DNA from: an uncultured Megasphaera sp.
GTDB taxonomy: Bacteria; Bacillota; Negativicutes; Veillonellales; Megasphaeraceae
Reading direction: 5' to 3'
Assembly: GCA_934193515.1 (NCBI GenBank)
Contig: CAKPVJ010000031.1
Coordinates: 1 to 25,465 of the forward strand
DNA length: 25,465 nucleotides
In this document: piece after piece, positions 1 to 7,681 of the stretch
How the letters are laid out: each line of letters opens with the position of its first letter
Numbering within the stretch: the stretch's first letter is position 1
The notes under the pieces: model-generated
Seen by the model: only the letters and a program-made list of their open reading frames with translations
Told to the model about the DNA's origin: nothing
Databases searched by the model: none
Translations under genes and position numbers: made by a program

Positions 1-137
1 CTTAGTTCTATTTCAGATACATATTTATAGAGTTTTTCCTCTTTTCGTGGTTCCACATTATCCGTCCAAAGCTCACAGTGCCTATCATTCGAGCTGTCAT
101 CATTTACAAAACAAGTCTGCCGCCAGCTATCTTTATC

Positions 138-191
138 AAAAAAAAAGCTATGAACTTATTCAGTAAAAAGCCTTAAGTCCATAGCTTTTTT
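138..191. terminator. Intrinsic terminator-type hairpin, both orientations possible
   Basis: The arms 141-158 and 174-191 pair over 18 positions with one mismatch (153/179) and a 15-nt loop. Leftward the stem runs into nine T residues (146-138); rightward it runs into six. It would end the leftward transcript from the promoter near 268-296 and could also stop rightward transcription. Confidence 0.7.
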
Positions 192-233
192 AGTGCTCAA
201 AAGCACACATTTTCCGTCCCTTGACAGGAAATT

Positions 234-257
234 TGGTAATGCAATATTGCATTACCA
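234..257. promoter_or_regulatory. Perfect 24-bp palindrome, possible operator
   Basis: Two 12-bp arms (TGGTAATGCAAT and its exact reverse complement) meet without a spacer. The site lies about 4-27 bp downstream of the predicted leftward transcription start and overlaps the -35 of a weaker rightward promoter. A perfect symmetric site of this length is typical of dimeric repressors such as TetR, MarR or GntR types. As RNA it could also fold into a hairpin. Which protein would bind it cannot be seen. Confidence 0.5.
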
Positions 258-267
258 GCTTGTATTT

Positions 268-296
268 AGTATAAAATTTATATTCTTGCTTGTCAA
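268..296 (-). promoter_or_regulatory. Leftward sigma-A-type promoter
   Basis: On the minus strand TTGACA (296-291) is followed after exactly 17 bp by TATACT (273-268). Transcription would begin near 261 and run off the left side through the palindrome and the terminator hairpin. It drives no visible gene, so the product would be either a small RNA or the leader of a gene beyond the edge. A weaker rightward pair, TTGCAT (247-252) and TATAAA (270-275) with 17-bp spacing, overlaps it and would read antisense into the end of rlmD. Confidence 0.55.
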
Positions 297-352
297 ATTC
301 CTATTCGGCGCATCTATCCACCGTTAGATACGCTGCTTTTGGACGTTTGATT

Positions 353-1732
353 TTATTTTCTTGTCAGTAATACTACCGTTTCTACATGGTGCGTTCGGCT
401 AAACATATCTACTGGCTGTACTTTTTGGGGATGATAGCCGTGTGCATCTAAATATGCCAAGTCCCGGGCTAAGGTTGCGGGGTTGCAGGAAACGTAGACG
501 ACGCGTTTGGGTTTGCTTTTGGCAATGGCTTGGAGGACTGGTTCGCCGCAGCCGGCTCTGGGCGGATCTAGGACGATGACGTCCGGCCGGATGCCGTTTT
601 GAATGAGTTCCGGCAGTTTGTACACGGCGTCTCCTAGGATAAATTCTGCGTTGTGAATATGGTTGTCTCTAGCGTTTTTGATGGCGTCTTTGATGGCCGG
701 GGCCACGATTTCGATGCCATAGACCTGTTTGGCTTTTTGTGCCAAAAACAGGGTAATCGTGCCGGTGCCGCAGTATACGTCGGCTACGGTTTCGTTTCCT
801 TTGAGGTCTGCAAATTCCAAGGCTTTTTCGTAGAGGCGCTGGGCTTGTTCACTGTTGACCTGAAAAAAGGATTGGGCCGAAATATTGAAAGTCAAAGGGC
901 CGATGGAATCGTGAATCGTCTGCGCACCGTAGATAACCCGTGTTTTGGGGCCTAAAATAACATTGGTATGCCGTGTGTTGACGTTTTGCACGATGCTTTT
1001 GACCTGAGGCAGTTCGCTCCGCAGCATGCGTACCAAATCTTTCATATGGGGAACCATATCGCAGGCTGTGACCAGACAGACCATGATTTCGCCGGTGTGC
1101 ACGCCTACTCGTCCCATAATATGCCGCACGATGCCGGTCCGCAGGTCTTCGTTATACGCAGGAATCTTATAGGTTTTCATCCATTGGCGGACAACAGCGG
1201 CAATCTGGTTGTTGCCGTCTTTTTGAATGGCACAGGATGCCACGTCAATGACTTGGTGGGTCGCAGCGGCAAAACAGCCGATAGCTATATTTTTTTTGCC
1301 GACAGCTGCTACGGGAAACTGCATTTTATTGCGGTATGCCCAAGGGCTGGCGGCTCCCAGTGTCGGTTCGACGTGTATATCTTTGAGATGGCCGATGCGT
1401 TCCAAGGCATCCTGTACTTGCTGCCGTTTTTCTTTGAGTTCGCCTTCATAGCTGATGTGCTGCAGCTGACAGCCGCCGCAGGCAGCATATACGGGACATG
1501 CTGGTTGTATCCGGTCCGGCGAAGCAGTGACAATGCGCAGCAACTTGGCGGCGGCATATTGTTTTTTGACGAGGGTAATCCGCGCTTCTACGGTTTCACC
1601 GGGAAGTGCTCCTGGTATAAATACGGTAAAGTCCTTATACTTCCCTACGCCTTCTCCGCTGGTTCCCAGCCGTACTACGTCAATCGTATAGGTGTTCCCT
1701 TTTTGGACAGGGATTTGCCTGTTGAGGTTCAT
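353..1732 (-). CDS. rlmD: 23S rRNA (uracil-5-)-methyltransferase, RlmD/RumA family
   Basis: SAM-dependent enzyme that makes 5-methyluridine in 23S rRNA. Family members act on U1939 (RlmD), and some Firmicute enzymes (RlmCD) also on U747; the sequence does not tell which. The 459-aa protein has an N-terminal TRAM domain (about 5-70). A Fe-S cluster motif follows, with C79, C85, C88 and probably C167. The SAM-binding segment reads VADVYCGTGTITLFLA, then comes DPPRAGC, and the nucleophile is C416 in VSCNPATLARDL. I chose the ATG at 1732 because AAGGAAG lies 6 nt upstream; a 14-aa longer in-frame start at 1774 has no ribosome binding site and starts in the T-rich leader. The gene is the last of the leftward series and is separated from pdp by a terminator. 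Confidence 0.93.
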   Translation of the reverse strand: MNLNRQIPVQKGNTYTIDVVRLGTSGEGVGKYKDFTVFIPGALPGETVEARITLVKKQYAAAKLLRIVTASPDRIQPACPVYAACGGCQLQHISYEGELKEKRQQVQDALERIGHLKDIHVEPTLGAASPWAYRNKMQFPVAAVGKKNIAIGCFAAATHQVIDVASCAIQKDGNNQIAAVVRQWMKTYKIPAYNEDLRTGIVRHIMGRVGVHTGEIMVCLVTACDMVPHMKDLVRMLRSELPQVKSIVQNVNTRHTNVILGPKTRVIYGAQTIHDSIGPLTFNISAQSFFQVNSEQAQRLYEKALEFADLKGNETVADVYCGTGTITLFLAQKAKQVYGIEIVAPAIKDAIKNARDNHIHNAEFILGDAVYKLPELIQNGIRPDVIVLDPPRAGCGEPVLQAIAKSKPKRVVYVSCNPATLARDLAYLDAHGYHPQKVQPVDMFSRTHHVETVVLLTRK

Positions 1733-1751
1733 ATCGTTCTTCCTTTTCTCT

Positions 1752-1778
1752 AAAAAAATAGGCAGCCGTAACACTGCC
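1752..1778 (-). terminator. Terminator-like hairpin in the rlmD 5' leader (possible attenuator)
   Basis: On the minus strand GGCAG and CTGCC close an 8-nt loop and are followed by TATTTTTTT. It lies just 20 nt upstream of the rlmD start codon and downstream of the strong pdp terminator. It may be a second terminator for the upstream operon or an attenuator for rlmD. The stem is only 5 bp, so it is a weak structure. Confidence 0.4.
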
Positions 1779-1821
1779 CCTATATCCGTTTACTCGCACG
1801 GCATCAGTTCCTATGCCATGC

Positions 1822-1855
1822 AAAAGGAGCCGTTTTCGTATACAGCGGCTCCTTT
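1822..1855 (-). terminator. Intrinsic terminator after pdp
   Basis: A perfect 10-bp stem (AAAGGAGCCG, 1823-1832, with CGGCTCCTTT, 1846-1855) and a 13-nt loop begin 7 nt beyond the pdp stop codon. On the minus strand it ends in four T residues. It closes the nudF-deoB-pdp transcript. Confidence 0.85.
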
Positions 1856-1862
1856 CTGCCGT

Positions 1863-3170
1863 TTATTCATAAATCACGTCGCAAACCACGGGTTCGATAG
1901 AAGCAGCCTGCGTCGGCGTAACGATAATCTGGTCTGCAATCTCCTGTGCTACCGTCATCATCGGCGTATCGGCTTTGCCGTAAATGGTAAACAGCGGCTC
2001 ACCCGCATGAATCGGGTCATAGAGTTCTTTGTACAGCCGAATGCCGACCATCGGGTCGATAGTATCTTCTTTATGTGCCCGGCCGGCGCCCAGTTTCATG
2101 GCGATTTCGCCTAAGGCTCTGCCGTGAATAGCCGTAATGTATCCTTCATCGGTGCAGACAGCCGTATACTGCTGGGCAGCTTTAGTCAAGGGCCGTTTGC
2201 CAATCCAGGACGTGCTGCCATGCTGCGCCGCAATGAGTTCTTTAAATTTGGCAAGGCCGGCCCCGCTTTGCAGTACGCGGCGGATTTTTTTCCGTCCGTC
2301 TGCTTCATCAACTGCTTTTTTGCCGAGAAGCAGCATATACGCTCCCAATACTTCGACAACTTCCATCAGTCGTTTAGGGCCTTTGCCGGACAAGGCTTCT
2401 ACGGCTTCATCGACTTCCAGACTGTTGCCGATAGCTGTACCCAGCGGCGCTTCCATAGACGTAAGAATGGCTACGGTCGGGCGGTGAGCTAGTTTGCCAA
2501 TCTGTACCATCGTATGAGCCAATGTCCGGGCATCTTTCTTGTTTTTCATAAACGCGCCGTCGCCGTATTTAACATCTAGGACGATAGCATCCGCACCGGC
2601 GGCTATTTTTTTGCTCATAATCGAGCTGGCGATTAAGGGGATGCTTTCGACGGTGCCTGTCGCATCGCGCAGGGCATAGAGCAGCTTGTCAGCCGGGGCA
2701 ATGTCTCCGGACTGAGTAATCAGCGAAATGCCAATCCGGCGCACTTGTTCCAAAAATGCTGTTTCCGGCAGCACGGTCTGATAACCTGGAATAGATTCCA
2801 GTTTATCTGCCGTTCCGCCGGTAAAACCCAAGCCGCGGCCGCTCATCTTGGCAACAGGCACGCCGGCTGCAGCTGCCAAGGGAGCGACGATCAGCGTCGT
2901 CGTGTCGGCAATGCCGCCCGTGCTGTGCTTATCTACTTTGACGCCGGGAATAGACGACAAATCAATCATGTCGCCGGAATGCGCCATGGTCATCGTCAAA
3001 TCGGTCGTTTCGGCAGCATTCATTCCCTGCAGGTATACAGCCATCAGCCAGGCTGCGGCCTGATAATCAGCAACCCGGCCGGCTGTATAGTCGTCAATAA
3101 AACGCCGGATTTCTTCACGGCTCAAGACCTTGCCGTCCCGTTTGTGTTCAATGCATTCCATCGGCCACAT
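1863..3170 (-). CDS. pdp: Pyrimidine-nucleoside phosphorylase
   Basis: Cytosolic salvage enzyme that splits uridine, thymidine or deoxyuridine with phosphate into base and (deoxy)ribose-1-phosphate. The 435-aa length and motifs fit the thymidine/pyrimidine phosphorylase family: KRDGK near the N-terminus, the phosphate-binding KHSTGG, GRGLGFTGGTADKLES, and the base-binding RDATGTVESIPLIASSI. DeoA and Pdp are hard to separate by eye; Pdp is the usual form in Firmicutes-like lineages. The ATG at 3170 is supported by GAGGTGA 4 nt upstream; an ATG three codons later is too far away. The TGA of deoB is part of this ribosome binding site, so the two genes are probably translationally coupled. The released sugar phosphate is the substrate of the upstream deoB product. 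Confidence 0.93.
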   Translation of the reverse strand: MWPMECIEHKRDGKVLSREEIRRFIDDYTAGRVADYQAAAWLMAVYLQGMNAAETTDLTMTMAHSGDMIDLSSIPGVKVDKHSTGGIADTTTLIVAPLAAAAGVPVAKMSGRGLGFTGGTADKLESIPGYQTVLPETAFLEQVRRIGISLITQSGDIAPADKLLYALRDATGTVESIPLIASSIMSKKIAAGADAIVLDVKYGDGAFMKNKKDARTLAHTMVQIGKLAHRPTVAILTSMEAPLGTAIGNSLEVDEAVEALSGKGPKRLMEVVEVLGAYMLLLGKKAVDEADGRKKIRRVLQSGAGLAKFKELIAAQHGSTSWIGKRPLTKAAQQYTAVCTDEGYITAIHGRALGEIAMKLGAGRAHKEDTIDPMVGIRLYKELYDPIHAGEPLFTIYGKADTPMMTVAQEIADQIIVTPTQAASIEPVVCDVIYE

Positions 3171-3174
3171 ACGC

Positions 3175-4347
3175 TCACCTCAATTCAGCTAAAAAGCTCT
3201 TGCCGAATTCCAGTCCTGTCAAGCCGAAATTATCCATAATCGTCATGCCCAAATCAGCATAGGTACTGCGAATGCCTACGTCTACGGACTGGGTAAATGC
3301 CGGGCTGTACATCATGAGCGGCACCCGTTCTCGTGTATGGTCTGTTCCCGTCCACGTCGGGTCGTTGCCGTGATCTGCCGTGATAATGAGCAGTTCGTCG
3401 TCCTGCAGCTGCGGCAAAAATTTGCCAAGAGCGGCATCAAACTCTTCAATACATTGGGCATAGCCGGCTACGTTGCGGCGATGGCCGTACATACTGTCAA
3501 AATCGACAAAGTTGGCCATGAGCAGTCCCTTGTCCTGCCGATGTGCCAAGAGCTGTTTGGTCAGTTCTGCCATGTCTTCGGCATTATTGGCCGTATGGTA
3601 CGATTCCGTCAGCCCGACGTGGGCATAAATATCGCCGATTTTGCCGACGCCGACGACACAAAAGCCGTTTTCTGATAAATAGTCAAAAACCATTTTGCGT
3701 TTGGGCATGCGGCTGTAATCGCGGCGGTCGCCAGTGCGCACAAAATGGCCTTGTTCGCCAATAAACGGACGGGCAATGATGCGGCCTACTTCGTATTTGC
3801 CGACGCAGACTTCACGCCGCGTAATATCACAAATCCGGTAGAGTTCTTCCAAGGGGATGACATCGTTGTGCGCTGCAATCTGGAAGACACTGTCTGCCGA
3901 GGTATAGACGATAGGCAGTTTGGTACGAAAATGGTCCGGCCCCAAGCGTTCGATAATTTCCGTGCCGGAAGCGATTTCGTTACCAATATAGCCGTATCCC
4001 GTTTTTTCTGTAAAGGCTTTCAACAGTTCATCGGGAAATGCATTAGGAAATGTCGGGAAGGGATTTTCTACGGGATTGCCCATAAATTCCCAATGGCCGC
4101 TGGTCGTATCTTTGCCTGCTGAGATTTCCTGCATCAAGCCGTATGAGCCGATAAGCGGCGTAGGCACTGCGTGTATATGCGCTACTTGTCCCAATCCCAA
4201 TTTCCGCAAATTAGGGGCGGCCAGTGGTACACGGCTGTCAATATGGCCGTATGTATCGGCACCGGCATCACCAAACTTAGCGGCATCCGGTGCATTGCCG
4301 ACACCGACGCTGTCCATGACAATGACAATAATACGATTAAATTTCAT
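3175..4347 (-). CDS. deoB: Phosphopentomutase
   Basis: Interconverts (deoxy)ribose-1-phosphate and (deoxy)ribose-5-phosphate, linking nucleoside salvage to the pentose phosphate pathway. This alkaline-phosphatase superfamily protein has 390 aa, the usual length. Visible motifs are the N-terminal metal site MDSVGVGNAPD, the segment SAGKDTTSGHWEF that holds the phosphorylated Thr, and the C-terminal metal ligands TADHGNDPTWTGTDHTRE. The start is set by AAGGAGGG 6 nt before the ATG. It lies between a Nudix hydrolase gene (15 nt upstream) and pdp (4 nt downstream), a classical salvage operon arrangement. Confidence 0.96.
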   Translation of the reverse strand: MKFNRIIVIVMDSVGVGNAPDAAKFGDAGADTYGHIDSRVPLAAPNLRKLGLGQVAHIHAVPTPLIGSYGLMQEISAGKDTTSGHWEFMGNPVENPFPTFPNAFPDELLKAFTEKTGYGYIGNEIASGTEIIERLGPDHFRTKLPIVYTSADSVFQIAAHNDVIPLEELYRICDITRREVCVGKYEVGRIIARPFIGEQGHFVRTGDRRDYSRMPKRKMVFDYLSENGFCVVGVGKIGDIYAHVGLTESYHTANNAEDMAELTKQLLAHRQDKGLLMANFVDFDSMYGHRRNVAGYAQCIEEFDAALGKFLPQLQDDELLIITADHGNDPTWTGTDHTRERVPLMMYSPAFTQSVDVGIRSTYADLGMTIMDNFGLTGLEFGKSFLAELR

Positions 4348-4362
4348 GGAAATCCCTCCTTT

Positions 4363-4923
4363 TTACAATCCCGGCAAATAGTTGCGGGCTTTGGCAAAAA
4401 TAGCAATCGTTTTGGCATCTGTAATTTTGTTGTCATTAATCAGCTGCTCGACTTCCTGCGGCGTATACCGTTCAATATTCAGGTATTCGTCATCGTCCAA
4501 ATGCTGGCTGCCTTTTTTGAGACCTCTTGCTAAGTATAAATAAATACGTTCACTGCAAAATCCCGGTGACGTATATGTATAGCCCAGGGGAATGATTTCG
4601 TCTGCCGTGACAGCCGCTTCTTCTTCCAGTTCCCGTGCGGCACAAACTGCCGGAGATTCGCCGTCATGTTCGATTTTTCCTGCCGGTACTTCCAGCATCG
4701 GCTGCGCTGCGGCGTAGCGGTACTGCCGTACCATGATAATTTTTCCGTCATTGGTCAACGGCAAAATGGCGCAGGCACCAAAATGCCAAACTGCTTCCCG
4801 CGTCGCCGTTTTGTGTTCGCCGCTGCTTTCGTCATCAATGCGGACCGTATCTACGGTGACATGCAGTACTTTTCCCTGAATGATTTCTTTTCTGGCAATC
4901 ATTGTTTCTTTGCTGATACTCAT
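4363..4923 (-). CDS. nudF: Nudix hydrolase, ADP-ribose pyrophosphatase type
   Basis: Probably hydrolyses ADP-ribose to AMP and ribose-5-phosphate, which suits its place beside deoB. The 186-aa protein has the ADPRase layout, with LEVPAGKIE entering the Nudix box at about 82-104. The catalytic REL-EE core (R97, E98, E101, E102) and E89 are intact. Two departures from the consensus G-x5-E-x7-REUxEExGU are visible: one extra residue between G82 and E89, and Ala in place of the Gly after the EE pair. Substrate choice is inferred. The ATG at 4923 has AGGAGGGG about 6 nt upstream. There is almost no room for a promoter between this gene and the preceding terminator, so its promoter may lie inside dut or it depends on read-through. 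Confidence 0.85.
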   Translation of the reverse strand: MSISKETMIARKEIIQGKVLHVTVDTVRIDDESSGEHKTATREAVWHFGACAILPLTNDGKIIMVRQYRYAAAQPMLEVPAGKIEHDGESPAVCAARELEEEAAVTADEIIPLGYTYTSPGFCSERIYLYLARGLKKGSQHLDDDEYLNIERYTPQEVEQLINDNKITDAKTIAIFAKARNYLPGL

Positions 4924-4945
4924 TCAAATCCCCTCCTGGAATAGG

Positions 4946-4979
4946 AAAAAGGCGCCACAGCAGCCTGCGGACGCCCTTT
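4946..4979 (-). terminator. Intrinsic terminator after dut
   Basis: On the minus strand GGCG and CCGCAG pair with CTGTGG and CGCC around a 4-nt loop, with one bulged T and one G-U pair, followed by five T residues. It starts just beyond the dut stop codon and separates dut from the nudF-deoB-pdp operon. Confidence 0.8.
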
Positions 4980-4982
4980 CGT

Positions 4983-5432
4983 TTATTTCGTTCCTGTACT
5001 GCCAATACCGCCAGTACGGACACCATCTGCCGTATCGTCATGGACAGTCAGGTATTTCATAAAAATCCCCTGTCCGATACGTTCACCTTTTTCAATTGTA
5101 TAGGGCGCATCATTGGTGTTGTAATACGCAATCATGATATGGCCTTCGTTATCCGGATTGTTGTAATAGTCACTATCGACAATCCCAGTACTGTTGGCCA
5201 GCATCAACCCTTTTTTGAAAGCCAGACTGGAACGGATGAAAACAGATAAATATTCGTCCTGTTCCATATAGGCCTTCAAGCCTGTCGGCACGACCGTAAC
5301 AGCGTGCGGCATCAGGGTTACTGTTTCTGCTGCCGCCAGGTCATAGCCGGCACTGCCGCCTGTCTTGCGGACTGGCAGCGTAATGTGTTTATCTTGATAA
5401 GCTGTTACGACTTCAAATCCTCTTCCTGTCAT
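4983..5432 (-). CDS. dut: dUTP diphosphatase (dUTPase)
   Basis: Hydrolyses dUTP to dUMP and pyrophosphate, keeping uracil out of DNA and feeding thymidylate synthesis. All five motifs of the trimeric dUTPase family are present in order in 149 aa: SAGYDLA (27-33), RSSLAF (67-72), GIVDSDYY (83-90) with the catalytic Asp, GERIGQGI (116-123) and RTGGIGSTG (139-147). Motif 3 is followed by an asparagine-rich insertion (NNPDNEG), as in some Gram-positive and phage enzymes. The start lies 8 nt after the pnp stop, and the ribosome binding site AAGGTG overlaps that stop, suggesting a shared transcript with pnp. Confidence 0.95.
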   Translation of the reverse strand: MTGRGFEVVTAYQDKHITLPVRKTGGSAGYDLAAAETVTLMPHAVTVVPTGLKAYMEQDEYLSVFIRSSLAFKKGLMLANSTGIVDSDYYNNPDNEGHIMIAYYNTNDAPYTIEKGERIGQGIFMKYLTVHDDTADGVRTGGIGSTGTK

Positions 5433-5440
5433 AGTACACC

Positions 5441-7588
5441 TTATTTTTTCTGACCATCATGTCCGTGGCCGTTGCGGGGACCGCGGCTGCGATGTGTCGG
5501 TGCGTCACTGCCGCCAAGAAGGGCTTTGCGAGACAAGTTGATACGGCCCTGGTTGTCGATTTCAACGCATTTGACCATGATTTCATCGCCCACATTGACG
5601 ACGTCTTCTACTTTTTCCACCCGTTCTTTGGCAAGCTGGGAAATATGTACGAGGCCTTCTTTGCCCGGCAGTACTTCGACAAAGGCACCAAAGTTCATCA
5701 AGCGCGTAACTTTGCCGACATAGGTTTTGCCTACTTCGACATCTTCTGTCAGGCGTTCAATCCACTGTTTGGCTTTGTCGCCGCCTTCGCCGTCTACTGC
5801 GGCAATGTATACGAGGCCCGAATCATCAATATCGATTTTAGCGCCTGTTTCTTCTGTAATCTGCTTAATCATTTTGCCGCCCGGCCCAATGACATCGCGG
5901 ATTTTATCGGGATGAATATGCATGGAGATGATGCGCGGTGCATAAGGAGAGAGCTCCTTGCGCGGTTCGCTGATGACCTCCATCATTTTGCCCATGATAT
6001 GCATGCGGCCTTCATGCGCCTGTTTTAATGCCTGTGCCAAAATTTCCCGGCTGAGACCTTTGATTTTGATATCCATCTGAATAGCTGTAACGCCCTTGGT
6101 CGTACCGGCTACTTTAAAGTCCATGTCACCGAGAGCATCTTCCATGCCCTGGATATCCGTCAAAATCGTAAAATCGTCACCTTTGGTGACAAGTCCCATG
6201 GCTACGCCGGCTACAGGAGCCTGAATCGGTACGCCGGCATCCATCAATGCCAACGTACTGCCGCAGACACTGCCCATCGAGCTGGAGCCGTTGGATTCGA
6301 GGACTTCAGATACGACGCGGATAGCATATGGAAATTCTTCTTCACTCGGCATAACCTGAGTCAATGCCCGTTCTGCCAGTTTGCCGTGGCCGATTTCACG
6401 ACGGCCCGGACCACGGGACGATTTGGTTTCGCCAACGCAGAAGGATGGGAAATTGTAATGATGCATGTAGCGGCGGTCTGTTTCGATGCCTACGCCGTCA
6501 ATATGCTGTGCTTCTGAAAGCGGTGCCAACGTAGCAAAGCTCAAAATCTGCGTCTGGCCGCGCGTAAAGAGGCCCGTGCCGTGTGTACGGGCAAACAAGC
6601 CGACTTCGCAGCTGACAGGACGGACTTCGTTGACTTTACGACCGTCCGGGCGGATTTTATCGACAGCAATCATATGACGAACGATTTCTTTAATCATTTT
6701 CTGCGTAATTTCAGCAATCGTATCTTGGTCATCCGGATAAATGTCGGCAAAATGTTCATAAATGTCTGCTTCAACAGCATTCATTTTTTCTTCACGTTCT
6801 ACTTTATCTGCTGTAAAAATAGCCGTCTTCATGGCTTCTTCACCGTATGTATGAACAGCTTCTACGATGTCTGCCGGCGGTTCTTTTTCTACAAATTCTT
6901 GTTTGGGGACGCTGATTTTATCCAAGAAACTGAGCTGGAATTCGACGACCTTCTTAATTTCTTCATGGGCAAACATGATGGCATCGAGTACGTCAGCTTC
7001 CGGTACCTGTTTGGCGCCGCCTTCTACCATCAAAATAGCGTCTTTGGTGCCAGCAACGACAATATCCATATCGCTCTGTTCGCTCTGGGCTACTGTCGGG
7101 TTAATGACAAACTGTCCGTCAACGCGGCCGACGCGGACACCGGCAATCGGGCCGGCAAAGGGAATATGGGACATGCACAGGGAAACGGATGCGCCAATCA
7201 TAGCGGCAATTTCCGGGGCATTGTCATGATCTACGCAAAAATCATAGGCTACGACGTGTACATCGTGGCGATAGGTTTTGGGGAACAGCGGACGAATCGG
7301 GCGGTCAATCAGACGAGCAAACAACGTTGCCGATTCTGGCGGTTTCCCTTCCCGTTTAATAAAGCCGCCGGGAATTTTCCCTACGGAATACATTTTTTCT
7401 TCATAATCGACTGTCAATGGGAAGAAATCAGCATCTTCACGTGCTTCCTTCGAACCCGTTGCGGTTACAAATACAGCCGTATCGCCATAGCGGACGAGTG
7501 CTGCGCCGCTGGCTTGTTTTGCCAGTTTGCCTACTTCAATGACGAGCGGGCGGCCGGCAAAATCCATTTGGAATTTTTGTTCTTCCAT
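5441..7588 (-). CDS. pnp: Polyribonucleotide nucleotidyltransferase (PNPase)
   Basis: Phosphorolytic 3'-to-5' exoribonuclease of mRNA decay, usually a trimer. The 715-aa product has two RNase PH-like domains, an all-helical linker, a KH domain (about 549-617, with IGPGGKMIKQIT) and an S1 domain (about 617-692, VGKVTRLMNFGAFVEV), then a short basic Gly/His-rich tail. Diagnostic segments are FFPLTVDYEEKMYSVGKIPG, the TRGQTQ loop, and GDMDFKVAGT with catalytic Asp residues. The ATG at 7588 is chosen because AAGGAGGT lies 7 nt upstream; an in-frame start at 7612 extends into this ribosome binding site. The gene follows rpsO, the common bacterial order, behind an rpsO terminator and a long leader hairpin. 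Confidence 0.97.
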   Translation of the reverse strand: MEEQKFQMDFAGRPLVIEVGKLAKQASGAALVRYGDTAVFVTATGSKEAREDADFFPLTVDYEEKMYSVGKIPGGFIKREGKPPESATLFARLIDRPIRPLFPKTYRHDVHVVAYDFCVDHDNAPEIAAMIGASVSLCMSHIPFAGPIAGVRVGRVDGQFVINPTVAQSEQSDMDIVVAGTKDAILMVEGGAKQVPEADVLDAIMFAHEEIKKVVEFQLSFLDKISVPKQEFVEKEPPADIVEAVHTYGEEAMKTAIFTADKVEREEKMNAVEADIYEHFADIYPDDQDTIAEITQKMIKEIVRHMIAVDKIRPDGRKVNEVRPVSCEVGLFARTHGTGLFTRGQTQILSFATLAPLSEAQHIDGVGIETDRRYMHHYNFPSFCVGETKSSRGPGRREIGHGKLAERALTQVMPSEEEFPYAIRVVSEVLESNGSSSMGSVCGSTLALMDAGVPIQAPVAGVAMGLVTKGDDFTILTDIQGMEDALGDMDFKVAGTTKGVTAIQMDIKIKGLSREILAQALKQAHEGRMHIMGKMMEVISEPRKELSPYAPRIISMHIHPDKIRDVIGPGGKMIKQITEETGAKIDIDDSGLVYIAAVDGEGGDKAKQWIERLTEDVEVGKTYVGKVTRLMNFGAFVEVLPGKEGLVHISQLAKERVEKVEDVVNVGDEIMVKCVEIDNQGRINLSRKALLGGSDAPTHRSRGPRNGHGHDGQKK

Positions 7589-7625
7589 TCCAACTACCTC
7601 CTTGTGTCTCACAGGTGATAGGCAC

Positions 7626-7658
7626 TAGTATACAGGCGCATTCTTCGCCTACACACTA
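7626..7658 (-). promoter_or_regulatory. Long hairpin in the pnp leader
   Basis: In the minus-strand transcript the arms 7646-7658 and 7626-7638 pair over 13 consecutive positions, three of them G-U, around a 7-nt loop. It ends about 38 nt before the pnp start codon. In Escherichia coli a double-stranded pnp leader is cut by RNase III and is the site of PNPase autocontrol. Position and form suggest a similar role here, but the sequence itself is not obviously related. Confidence 0.5.
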
Positions 7659-7681
7659 CAACCTACCACCCTGTGTTTCCT

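Larger units (their letters stand above)
1..352. other. Intergenic stretch at left edge, no recognised gene
   Basis: No complete coding region with a ribosome binding site is visible here. The stretch contains a leftward promoter-like pair, a 24-bp palindrome, a 5-bp hairpin with a 4-nt loop at 193-206, a long terminator-type hairpin, and a 9-bp hairpin at 308-333 close to the rlmD stop. On the minus strand a frame stays open from about 156 to the left edge, but it has no convincing start codon and its beginning lies inside the terminator hairpin, so I do not call it a gene. The 308-333 hairpin (stem GCGTATCTA / TAGATGCGC on the minus strand, one G-U pair) could be the 3' end of the rlmD transcript but lacks a U run. 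Confidence 0.5.

Noticed and set aside
968..1753. 261-codon open frame on the plus strand
   Set aside because: It lies antisense to rlmD, which has all its catalytic motifs; the frame has no ribosome binding site or recognisable domain.
6581..7618. 345-codon open frame on the plus strand
   Set aside because: It is antisense to pnp, whose domains are intact, and its translation is Phe/Asn/Gly-rich without any family resemblance or ribosome binding site.
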